NCBI RefSeq assembly: GCF_017874035.1 | Contig: NZ_JAGGKV010000005.1 | Coordinates: forward strand, 124,001-188,000 | DNA length: 64,000 bases | From: Paenibacillus aceris | GTDB lineage: Bacteria > Bacillota > Bacilli > Paenibacillales > NBRC-103111 | Reading direction: 5' to 3' | Shown: positions 47,001-54,265 of the stretch, piece by piece | How the letters are laid out: the number at the start of each line of letters is the position of its first letter | Numbering within the stretch: position 1 is the stretch's first letter | Made by a program: the position numbers and the translations under genes | Notes under the pieces: generated by a model | Told to the model about the DNA's origin: nothing | The model's database searches: none | Seen by the model: the letters and a program-made list of their open reading frames with translations, nothing else

Positions 47001-49532
47001 ATGAATTATCGAGAGCATGTGTCTCGCGGCGATTTACATTATGAGCACACGGTCAAAAGAAGCGAAGGTGGACTTCCGATTGGGAACGGAAGAATGGGAA
47101 GCCTCCTTTGGACGTCGCCGTCCGCAGTGAAAATGCAGTTGAATCGCGTCGATGTGTATGCTAATGACCGCTCCACGAACAGTTTCAATCAACGGCATTC
47201 GGATTACGGTTATGCCTGCGCTTTTGTCGACATCGATTTTGTGGATTACGGGGAAGACGTGTTTCAGGATGGTACGGTACGCCAGCATTTAAGCCTCTTT
47301 GATGCGACAGCGGTTATCTCCGGTAATGGCATAGGTCTCGAAGCGTTCGCTTATGACCACAGTGATGTTTTTGCCTTCAAGGTCGAGGATAGAAGGGAGA
47401 GTCCTCAAGGCATCAACATCAAGCTGAAAATGCTTCGGCCTTCGGAAGTCGCAACGAAGAATCATACCGCGGTTTCCAAACTCATCGTGCACAAGGACGT
47501 TATGATCTTAAAGCAGGAATTCAGGGAAGGCGGCTATTACTGCTCTTCGGCCGTTGCAGTCGGGATCTCCAACCGTGACGGGATTATTCGGATGAACGAT
47601 GAGCTTGGCGGAAAGGCGCCGGTTACCGATTTTAGGGTTAACAAAGTGCTTGGGCAGCCGAATGAGACAGAAATGCGTCTATGCATGAAGCCGGAAACGG
47701 GTAACTTTGAAATCTTCCTTGCAAGCAGTGCAACGTTTGATGAGAACGAGGACGTCGTCGCCTCGGCAGTAAACCAATTGGAAACGGCAAGAAAAGCGGG
47801 CTATGAGCGCTTGCTGCAGGAGCATAAGGTTTGGTGGAACGAGTTTTGGCAAAAGTCCTACATCCGCTTAAGCAGTGATGATGGCAGCGCTGAATTTGTG
47901 GAGAAACATTATACGTATTATGTGTATCTGATGGCGTCTAACTCCCGGGGCGGAAAGTATGCTCCTAACTTCGGAGGTATGCTCCTAAGCCCTCGAGGAG
48001 ACTTGAGACACTGGGGGACGATGCAATGGTGGAGCAACCTCAGGTTATATTACAATGCGGTTCTGGCGACAGGCCATTATGAATTGATGCAGCCCTATTT
48101 CGATATGTATTCCGGCATGTACGATTCTTGCGCCAAAGCGGCGGAGCAGCAGTGGGGCAGTAAAGGGATTTATATTCCTGAAACCGTTTGGTTTAACGGA
48201 GTCGAAGAACTGCCCGAAGATATTGCTTCAGAGTTGAGAGAGCTTTACTTACTGCTTAAGCCTTGGGAGGAACGTTCCGAAAGATTCAAGCAATATGCGC
48301 ATAACAAGCATCCGCATGAGAGTCGATGGAACTGGAAGGGTCACGAGGCATGGGACCAAGGGAACTTGGTTTATTCCGATAAGGGCTGGGGCCCCTTTGG
48401 ATCCACGAGCCACATGTTTTGGAACATCGCCGGCATCGCCTATCATTATTGGAATTATTACGAATTCACCAAAGACCGGACTTGGTTGAAGGAGCGGGCA
48501 TACCCGATGATTAAAGGGGCCGCAGAATTTTTGCGCAATTATCCGCACATGCGATTAGAGGATGACGGCAAATACCATATGTACAACACAATTAGCGGTG
48601 AGAAGTACATCGGGGGTAAAGATACGATTCAAGTGATGTCTGCGCTACACGGGATCATGCCGGTGCTGCTGAAGGCCGCTAATATATTGGGTGAGGATCA
48701 GGATATGCATCCGGTGTGGGAAGAGTTTTATCACAACCTGGCTCCGCTCCCGCGAAGTGATCATCCGGAGGCCGTCTTTCGTTCGAAAGAAAATCAGGAG
48801 CCGGTTTGGGTCGGCGCGATTGGGCAGGTGCTTGACGACCGGCGTGACATCGCTACCGATCCGATGAGGGATTTTATTCTCTGTTCCTTAGAGACTGCGA
48901 GCGTAAATCCGGATTGGTTCAAGACAGGCCTAGCGACCCTTGCCAATCAACAGGATAGGTTGGAAGGAGACTGGGGTAGGGCTGCAACCGAGATGTCTTC
49001 CGTTGCCACAATGCTCGCGGGCATGGGGATGGCCGATGGTTTTAAACAAGCAGTTTTGGCGCAGCTGGAATGTGTGAACGCCGATCGCGAATACTGCTAC
49101 TATGCGGATACGGGCAAAATCAAATATTATGACAATCGGCTGACGGTACGGGAAGGCGTTAACGCCATAAGCGCGCAGAGGCTTGGAAATATGGCGAACG
49201 GCCTGCAGGTTGCGCTCTGTCAAAGCCAGCCCGGCGCTCCCGGCAGAGAGCCGGTCATTCATGTGTTCCCGGCAATCCCTGACGGTTGGGATGCTGCCTT
49301 CTCGCTCTGGTGCCATGGAGGCTTTAAAGTGACGTCCGAGATCCGATGCGGCGTAATAATCTCGCTGAGCATCGAATCCACACTAGGCGGTATATGCAGG
49401 CTGCGCAACCCTTGGGAAGAACAGCAAGTATCCGTGAAGCAGGGGGACCGCGCATTGAAGTTTTTGAATGGATCATTGATTGAAATTGAGACATCTGCAG
49501 GTGAGTCGTTCAACTTGTTCGTAACAAGGTGA
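47001..49532 (+). CDS. GH95-like six-hairpin glycoside hydrolase
   Basis: The 843-residue protein starts with a GH95-type N-terminal motif (GGLPIGNGRMGSLLW, then MQLNRVDVYAND), has a beta domain to about 260, a six-hairpin (alpha/alpha)6 region (about 280-690, with HWGTMQWWSNLRLYYNAVLA and MFWNIAGIAYHYWNYYEFT) and a short beta tail. It has no signal peptide and is probably intracellular. It is only distantly similar to the GH95-like enzyme at 26818 and lacks its C-terminal extension; it may belong to a group with an N-terminal DUF5703-type domain (recalled, not tested). It is the hydrolase of the third uptake locus. Confidence 0.75.
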   Translation: MNYREHVSRGDLHYEHTVKRSEGGLPIGNGRMGSLLWTSPSAVKMQLNRVDVYANDRSTNSFNQRHSDYGYACAFVDIDFVDYGEDVFQDGTVRQHLSLFDATAVISGNGIGLEAFAYDHSDVFAFKVEDRRESPQGINIKLKMLRPSEVATKNHTAVSKLIVHKDVMILKQEFREGGYYCSSAVAVGISNRDGIIRMNDELGGKAPVTDFRVNKVLGQPNETEMRLCMKPETGNFEIFLASSATFDENEDVVASAVNQLETARKAGYERLLQEHKVWWNEFWQKSYIRLSSDDGSAEFVEKHYTYYVYLMASNSRGGKYAPNFGGMLLSPRGDLRHWGTMQWWSNLRLYYNAVLATGHYELMQPYFDMYSGMYDSCAKAAEQQWGSKGIYIPETVWFNGVEELPEDIASELRELYLLLKPWEERSERFKQYAHNKHPHESRWNWKGHEAWDQGNLVYSDKGWGPFGSTSHMFWNIAGIAYHYWNYYEFTKDRTWLKERAYPMIKGAAEFLRNYPHMRLEDDGKYHMYNTISGEKYIGGKDTIQVMSALHGIMPVLLKAANILGEDQDMHPVWEEFYHNLAPLPRSDHPEAVFRSKENQEPVWVGAIGQVLDDRRDIATDPMRDFILCSLETASVNPDWFKTGLATLANQQDRLEGDWGRAATEMSSVATMLAGMGMADGFKQAVLAQLECVNADREYCYYADTGKIKYYDNRLTVREGVNAISAQRLGNMANGLQVALCQSQPGAPGREPVIHVFPAIPDGWDAAFSLWCHGGFKVTSEIRCGVIISLSIESTLGGICRLRNPWEEQQVSVKQGDRALKFLNGSLIEIETSAGESFNLFVTR

Positions 49533-49636
49533 GATTTTAGCGAGAACGCTAGAAAACGATTTCGGGCATATGCTTAGTGTTACAGTCTTGCGCCCGTCTA
49601 GATGACATAAAACATGGTAAAAAGGAGTGGTTTCAA

Positions 49637-50002
49637 ATGAAAACGTATCGTTTACAACAGTTGGCCGATGTTACGGAAGGGCATATTTTGAAAGATATTA
49701 TGCCGGGGGATTACCTCACTTATGGCGGGTTAGCTTTTGAGAGGCCAGGAGCGCGCGCTCATACGAACGACGGTCCGGGAGGTATCGACTATCATGTACA
49801 CGAAGATTGTGAAGCTTTCCTGATCCTGCAGGGCAAAGGCGAGGTGGAAATCAACAAAGCGCACAATTACCCTGTAAAAACGGGAGACGTCGTTATTATT
49901 GAACCTGGGGAGGATCATCATCTCATTTCAAGCTTAGAAGATCCTATTGTCGTCGTCTGGTGTCATGCCGGTGCGACTCGAAACAAAAATCAAATAGATT
50001 GA
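49637..50002 (+). CDS. Small single-domain cupin protein
   Basis: The 121-residue protein has the cupin fold: YHVHEDCEAFLILQGKGEVE supplies the motif-1 His/Glu pattern and PGEDHHLI the motif-2 His. ATG 49637 follows AAAGGAG by 11 bases; an in-frame start 60 bases upstream has no SD. Such cupins are often sugar isomerases or metal-binding sensors. It closes the third uptake locus and is followed by a strong terminator. Confidence 0.88.
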   Translation: MKTYRLQQLADVTEGHILKDIMPGDYLTYGGLAFERPGARAHTNDGPGGIDYHVHEDCEAFLILQGKGEVEINKAHNYPVKTGDVVIIEPGEDHHLISSLEDPIVVVWCHAGATRNKNQID

Positions 50003-50047
50003 AACAGATTGCCCCTAACGTTATAAATTTAAGGTAGTGGAAGAATA

Positions 50048-50085
50048 AAGACATCCGGAGCGCATTCTTCCGGATGTCTTTTTAT
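50048..50085 (+). terminator. Terminator after the cupin gene
   Basis: AAGACATCCGGA (50048-50059) pairs perfectly with TCCGGATGTCTT (50069-50080), followed by TTTATTT. Confidence 0.93.
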
Positions 50086-50109
50086 TTACATAGAATTTCT
50101 ATGTTTGCA

Positions 50110-50238
50110 GGGAAACTACAGGGCTCTATTTTGCCAATAAGATCCCTTTCCTTGAGGAAGAGGTGACTAGGATCCGTTATTTCGCTATTTTGACACATAT
50201 TTGGTCGATGGAGGTCGAATAAGAGCCTGTAGTTCCCC
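50110..50238. repeat. MITE-like element bounded by imperfect inverted repeats
   Basis: The left arm 50110-50135 (GGGAAACTACAGGGCTCTAT then TTTGCC) is nearly the reverse complement of the right arm 50213-50238, which read in reverse begins GGGGAACTACAGGCTCTTAT. The arms share most of about 26 positions and enclose about 77 AT-rich bases with no ORF. The element is non-coding and sits between a terminator and the TetR promoter region. It could be a small non-autonomous mobile element or a REP-like family of Paenibacillus genomes; copy number cannot be judged here. Confidence 0.55.
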
Positions 50239-50308
50239 TCCAACCGACGAAATTCGGCTTAATTTACAGCTAATCCAATTATGTAACAACCAACAAACCG
50301 TGTAGGAA

Positions 50309-50324
50309 TGTTGCTATAGCAACA
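50309..50324. promoter_or_regulatory. Perfect 16-bp palindrome, candidate TetR operator
   Basis: TGTTGCTATAGCAACA is fully self-complementary and ends 36 bases before the TetR-family start codon at 50360. Size, symmetry and position fit an autoregulatory TetR operator. The rest of the gap 50239-50308 shows nothing further. Confidence 0.5.
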
Positions 50325-50359
50325 AGATTGATGAATTGTCGAGTTTAAGGAGGGGGAAT

Positions 50360-50953
50360 GTGGCGACAAAAGTAATGAATGTAAGAACAACACAAACGAA
50401 GCAGTCTTTGATTAACGCATTTATCCAATTCGTTTCAAAAAAGGATTTTGAAAAAATAACGATAGCGGATATAACAAAGGCAGCACAAGTTAATCGAGCC
50501 ACATTCTATGCACACTTTAAGGACAAATTCGAATTGTTGGATTTTATTATAGGGGACTCTGCATCGGCTGCGATCATAAACCGTACGACAGGTGAAGTGA
50601 AATTCGATCAAGACAGCATACATAAACTCGTTTTAGCATTATGTGATTTTTATGAACAACCGAACATCCGATGTCGCAGCAGCTATGTAAGCTTAGTCGT
50701 ACCTCAATTGAAAGAAAAAGCATTAAATGAGTTGAGGGTTTATCTGTCGAAAAGTCTTAAACACTTGTATTCAGATGAAGAAATGAAGATGTATGTGCCC
50801 ATTTATGCACAAGTTATCCATGAAGGTGCTATTCAATGGGCGACTGGGATCACGATTATGAACAAAGAGGAAGTCGCCAAAAGGGTTGCATTATTAGTAA
50901 TAGGCGGATTTGAATCATCTGCGCGAACGCTAACGGGAGACGATACGCAATGA
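50360..50953 (+). CDS. TetR/AcrR-family transcriptional regulator
   Basis: The 197-residue protein has an N-terminal TetR HTH (about 8-55; FEKITIADITKAAQVNRATFYAHF) and an alpha-helical ligand/dimer domain without a recognised ligand signature. GTG 50360 is in frame and lies 8 bases after AAGGAGG; the ATG at 50358 is in another frame. It is followed after 150 bases by a zinc alcohol dehydrogenase, a possible target together with its own promoter. Confidence 0.9.
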   Translation: MATKVMNVRTTQTKQSLINAFIQFVSKKDFEKITIADITKAAQVNRATFYAHFKDKFELLDFIIGDSASAAIINRTTGEVKFDQDSIHKLVLALCDFYEQPNIRCRSSYVSLVVPQLKEKALNELRVYLSKSLKHLYSDEEMKMYVPIYAQVIHEGAIQWATGITIMNKEEVAKRVALLVIGGFESSARTLTGDDTQ

Positions 50954-51102
50954 AGATACGATGTTAGTCAAGCATGAACGTGTGCAATATTTATGTATTT
51001 TTAGTGGATTATTGAGGATGAAAGCACTTGTCTTCTTCGTTATAATGACAGGGAGTCGCAAAAGCGCACAATCTTCTTGAAGAGATGAGGAGGAATTTGA
51101 AA

Positions 51103-52116
51103 ATGAAAACAATTGTTTGCGATAAACCAAATGAATTCATATGGAAACAAAAAAGTAAAACTTTAAAAAAGCAGGGTGAGGCCCTTGTTCAAATTCGCCG
51201 AATCGGTATATGCGGTACTGATTATCATGCTTTTCGCGGAGAACAGGCTTATTTCGAGTATCCTCGCGTTCTTGGACATGAGCTTGCGGGTGTCATCGAA
51301 GAGGTGGAAGATAATGAATACGATTTCAAAGTGGGAGATCAAGTTTCCATTATTCCTTACATGTACTGCGGCAGCTGTATCGCTTGCAGGAATGGAAAAA
51401 CGAACTGCTGCACTGACATGAAGGTGTTGGGCGTTCATATTGACGGTGGCATGCAGGAATATATGTCTGTTCCTTTGTCGGCGCTTATTAAAACCAATGA
51501 GCTTAGTCTCGACCAATCGGTCATTTTGGAACCGATTGCTATTGGGGCACATGCGGTTCGCCGAGCTGAAATTCGCGAGGGTGAGACGGTTGCTGTGCTC
51601 GGGGCAGGACCTATCGGTTTAGGCGTGATGGCGATCGCCAAAGGCCGCGGTGCCAAGGTCATAGCGATGGACGTGAACGAGAGCCGCTTGGAATTTTGCC
51701 GATCCTGGGCGAATGTAGACAGCACGGTGAATGTAATGAATCAGCCTTACGAAACGCTTCTTCAATTAACTGGAGGAGATCTGCCGACAGTTGTGCTCGA
51801 TGCGACTGGCAATGTGAGATCGATGACAGACGCTTTCCGGTATGTATCGCACGGAGGACGATTAGTGTACGTCGGACTAGTGAAATCCGACATTACCTTC
51901 TCAGACCCGGAGTTCCACAAGAAAGAGCTGACTTTGTTAAGCAGCCGCAATGCGACGAAGGAAGATTTCGGCGTTGTCATGGACGCCATTCAATCGGGAG
52001 CGGTCGATGCCTCAAGATTCATTACGCATCGTTCCTCCTTCGAGACGATGATTGATGGCTTCGAGTCTTGGCTGAGACCGGAAAGCAAAGTAATTAAGGC
52101 AATCGTAGAACTGTAA
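51103..52116 (+). CDS. Zinc-dependent alcohol/sugar-alcohol dehydrogenase (MDR family)
   Basis: The 337-residue protein has catalytic-zinc residues C37 (GICGTDYHAF), H59 and E60 (GHE), structural-zinc cysteines C89, C92, C95 and C103, and a Rossmann motif GAGPIGLGV near 170. It resembles threonine, sorbitol or galactonate dehydrogenases of the medium-chain family. ATG 51103 follows GAGGAGG by 9 bases. It lies beside a sugar-acid operon, which suggests oxidation of an aldonate or polyol, but the substrate is not evident. Confidence 0.92.
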   Translation: MKTIVCDKPNEFIWKQKSKTLKKQGEALVQIRRIGICGTDYHAFRGEQAYFEYPRVLGHELAGVIEEVEDNEYDFKVGDQVSIIPYMYCGSCIACRNGKTNCCTDMKVLGVHIDGGMQEYMSVPLSALIKTNELSLDQSVILEPIAIGAHAVRRAEIREGETVAVLGAGPIGLGVMAIAKGRGAKVIAMDVNESRLEFCRSWANVDSTVNVMNQPYETLLQLTGGDLPTVVLDATGNVRSMTDAFRYVSHGGRLVYVGLVKSDITFSDPEFHKKELTLLSSRNATKEDFGVVMDAIQSGAVDASRFITHRSSFETMIDGFESWLRPESKVIKAIVEL

Positions 52117-52121
52117 TCGAT

Positions 52122-52162
52122 AAAAAGGACATTCAAACTGATAACAGTTTGATGTCCTTTTT
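52122..52162. terminator. Bidirectional terminator between convergent genes
   Basis: AAAAAGGACATTCAAACTG (52122-52140) and CAGTTTGATGTCCTTTTT (52145-52162) form a long stem with one mismatch and a 4-base loop; A-runs on one side and T-runs on the other serve both the dehydrogenase and the opposing AraC gene. Confidence 0.93.
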
Positions 52163-52184
52163 CTGTATAGGAAGACGCTTCTGA

Positions 52185-53066
52185 CTAGAAAAATCGAACT
52201 GCGTTTTGCTGTCTGTATTTAAGCGGCGTTGTATTCGTAAGGTCTTTGAATTTTCGGATAAAATTATTCACATTGTTAAAGCCAACTTGCTCGGAAATTT
52301 CATTCACGGAATTGTCAGTTTGCTCAAGAAGCATTCTAGCTTTCGTTATCCGTAATTTCAGCAAATACTCGTAGGGAGTCAAGCCTGTCTGGCGTTTGAA
52401 TGTACGGATGTAAGCATAGGCGGTCAAATGGATCATCTTGGCCATATCTTTAATCGACAGATCTTCGTTGTAATGCAGATCGATATAAATGATGGTTTCC
52501 GTTATCGCTTTCGTAACGGAACTGGAAATTTTCAACGTGTCATTGACATGTTTCTCCTCACATAGGGATGTTAAGGCTCCGCACAGCGCCTCCGCCATTT
52601 TGAGATCGGCAATAGACGAGTTAAGGTTTATTTGCTCCAGTATCGTGTCTATCCGACCTTCGACGTATCCGGGCTTTTGCAAAACAATCGACTGAAACTT
52701 CCCTTCATTGACGGTGTTCTCGTAATCAACCCCCGCGGATTCCTCGAAACGTACCCATTTAATTTCCCATTTCTCCCCAACGCATTCATAGATATGAGGT
52801 TCATTGCAATCAATCAGAAAAGCATGACCTGCAGTTAAATGAAACTTTTGACCGCGGTAAATGATTTGTCCACTCCCAGCCAATGTAAGAATGAGAATTC
52901 GGTTGTCAGGACCTTGCCGTTGTACCCGATATCCGCTCAAGCAATGATAATGACCACAGGCATATACCCGGAAAGGCAACTTGGAACTTTGGGGATTCGG
53001 AAGATGAAGGAGATGGACGGAATCTGGGCTGATAATGTCATTGATGATGTTCGTTGATGTGTTCAT
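52185..53066 (-). CDS. AraC-family regulator with cupin sensor, divergent from the sugar-acid operon
   Basis: The protein of about 293 residues has an N-terminal AraC-type cupin arm (about 20-110; FHLTAGHAFLIDCNEPHIYE) and a C-terminal double HTH (about 190-290; DLSIKDMAKMIHLTAYAYI and GFNNVNNFIRKFKD). The start at 53066 is preceded by GAGGACGG; a TTG 18 bases upstream is in frame but overlaps it. The divergent arrangement with the RraA/UxaA/SDR/KdgT genes makes it their likely regulator. Confidence 0.92.
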   Translation of the reverse strand: MNTSTNIINDIISPDSVHLLHLPNPQSSKLPFRVYACGHYHCLSGYRVQRQGPDNRILILTLAGSGQIIYRGQKFHLTAGHAFLIDCNEPHIYECVGEKWEIKWVRFEESAGVDYENTVNEGKFQSIVLQKPGYVEGRIDTILEQINLNSSIADLKMAEALCGALTSLCEEKHVNDTLKISSSVTKAITETIIYIDLHYNEDLSIKDMAKMIHLTAYAYIRTFKRQTGLTPYEYLLKLRITKARMLLEQTDNSVNEISEQVGFNNVNNFIRKFKDLTNTTPLKYRQQNAVRFF

Positions 53067-53137
53067 GTTGTCGACCGTCCTCAATTTTTATATATTTTCA
53101 GTTGATTATTGGCGATGTAAATCAATATTACCTCAAA

Positions 53138-53162
53138 TATAATAGAAATGTAAGCGTCAATA
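53138..53162 (+). promoter_or_regulatory. Candidate promoter -10 and downstream cre-like site of the sugar-acid operon
   Basis: A perfect TATAAT (53138-53143) lies 45 bases before the RraA-like start, but no recognisable -35 lies 16-18 bases upstream of it, as expected for a promoter needing an activator. TGTAAGCGTCAATA (53149-53162) just downstream matches 12 of 14 cre positions and could serve CcpA. Both assignments are tentative. Confidence 0.4.
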
Positions 53163-53187
53163 CTATTCACAGCGGAGGTATTCAAAC

Positions 53188-53853
53188 ATGAGCATCGCAC
53201 AGAATGACCTGGAATTATTCGAACTTATGAAACGTGAACTTTATACACCTGTTATTGGAGATATTTTGGATGACCTGGGGAGGTATCACCAAATCCTTGC
53301 CCCTGCTGTTCAACCAATGAAAGAACATATGGTGTTAGCAGGACGCGCCATGCCGGTGGTTATGATTGATGTGTACGGCAAGCAAGAGAAGCCGTTCGGA
53401 CTATTGACCGAAGCGCTCGATCAACTGCAGCCTGGCGACGTTTACGTAGCGAGTGGCGGAGATATGCGATGCGCCTACTGGGGTGAGATTTTAACGGCTA
53501 CCGCAAAAGCGCGTCAAGCGGCAGGGGCCGTCATCAACGGTTATCATCGGGATACGCCGAAGGTGCTGGAACAAAACTGGCCTGTTTTCTCACGGGGGCG
53601 CTTTGCACAAGATTCCTCAGTCCGGACAAAAGTTGTCAACTATCGTTGCCCGATCGAGATCAATGGCGTGTGGATTAATCCCGGCGATCTCATATTTGCG
53701 GATTTGGATGGCGTTGTCGTGATTCCTTTGGAGCTTGAAGATGAGGTTATCGGGCGTTCGCTGGAAAAAGCAAAAGGCGAGAAAGTGGTCCGGAAAGAAA
53801 TTGAGGCTGGGCTTTCAAGCACCGCCGCTTTTGCAAAGTACGGCATTTTGTAA
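53188..53853 (+). CDS. RraA-family protein (4-hydroxy-4-methyl-2-oxoglutarate-type aldolase)
   Basis: The 221-residue protein has the RraA/HMG-aldolase fold with conserved [21 protein letters not shown] (Arg/Asp of the active site) and [11 protein letters not shown] segments. Members are usually class II pyruvate aldolases or decarboxylases acting on 2-oxo acids; a few bind RNase E, which is unlikely here. As the first gene of a sugar-acid operon it may cleave a keto-acid intermediate. SD GCGGAGG before ATG 53188. Confidence 0.88.
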   Translation: MSIAQNDLELFELMKRELYTPVIGDILDDLGRYHQILAPAVQPMKEHMVLAGRAMPVVMIDVYGKQEKPFGLLTEALDQLQPGDVYVASGGDMRCAYWGEILTATAKARQAAGAVINGYHRDTPKVLEQNWPVFSRGRFAQDSSVRTKVVNYRCPIEINGVWINPGDLIFADLDGVVVIPLELEDEVIGRSLEKAKGEKVVRKEIEAGLSSTAAFAKYGIL

Positions 53854-53876
53854 AATGAGGAAGTGAGGAGTTCGAG

Positions 53877-54218
53877 ATGAGCGACAAATTTCGCCAAGCG
53901 AGTTTTCAAATTCATCAGGACGATAATGTGTGTATAGCTTTGTCCGACTTGGAACCTGGAAGTATTGCGATCTATGGGTCCACACAAGCTATTCGCGTTG
54001 ATATAGCGAGTCAGGTGAAACAAGGCCACAAAATAGCTAATCGCTCCATTGCCGTAGGCGAGCCCATCATCAAATACGGAGTCGCAATTGGAGTAGCCAT
54101 GCAACCTATAACAGCAGGTGAGTGGGTGCATTTGCAAAATTGTAAAAGCTACTATGATAAGCGTTCGTCAACCTTGGATATAGACTCCGGAGCGCCGACA
54201 GATATGCAATATCGGTAA
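53877..54218 (+). CDS. UxaA-family SAF-domain protein (dehydratase small part)
   Basis: The 113-residue protein corresponds to the N-terminal SAF domain of altronate/galactarate dehydratases, with its beta-clip pattern (DNVCIALSDLEPG, GHKIANRSIAVGEPIIKYG, AITAGEWVHLQN-like ending). In many bacteria this domain is a separate polypeptide that works with the larger UxaA C-terminal domain, encoded here 47 bases downstream. SD GTGAGGAG before ATG 53877. Confidence 0.9.
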   Translation: MSDKFRQASFQIHQDDNVCIALSDLEPGSIAIYGSTQAIRVDIASQVKQGHKIANRSIAVGEPIIKYGVAIGVAMQPITAGEWVHLQNCKSYYDKRSSTLDIDSGAPTDMQYR

Positions 54219-54265
54219 GTATTTTCGCTGCAGGTTTGCTACAAATTCAATAGGAGGACGAAAAT

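Noticed and set aside
49548-49561. cre-like AGAAAACGATTTCG between the GH95-like and cupin genes
   Set aside because: Only the core matches; the outer conserved positions fail and no promoter is visible around it.
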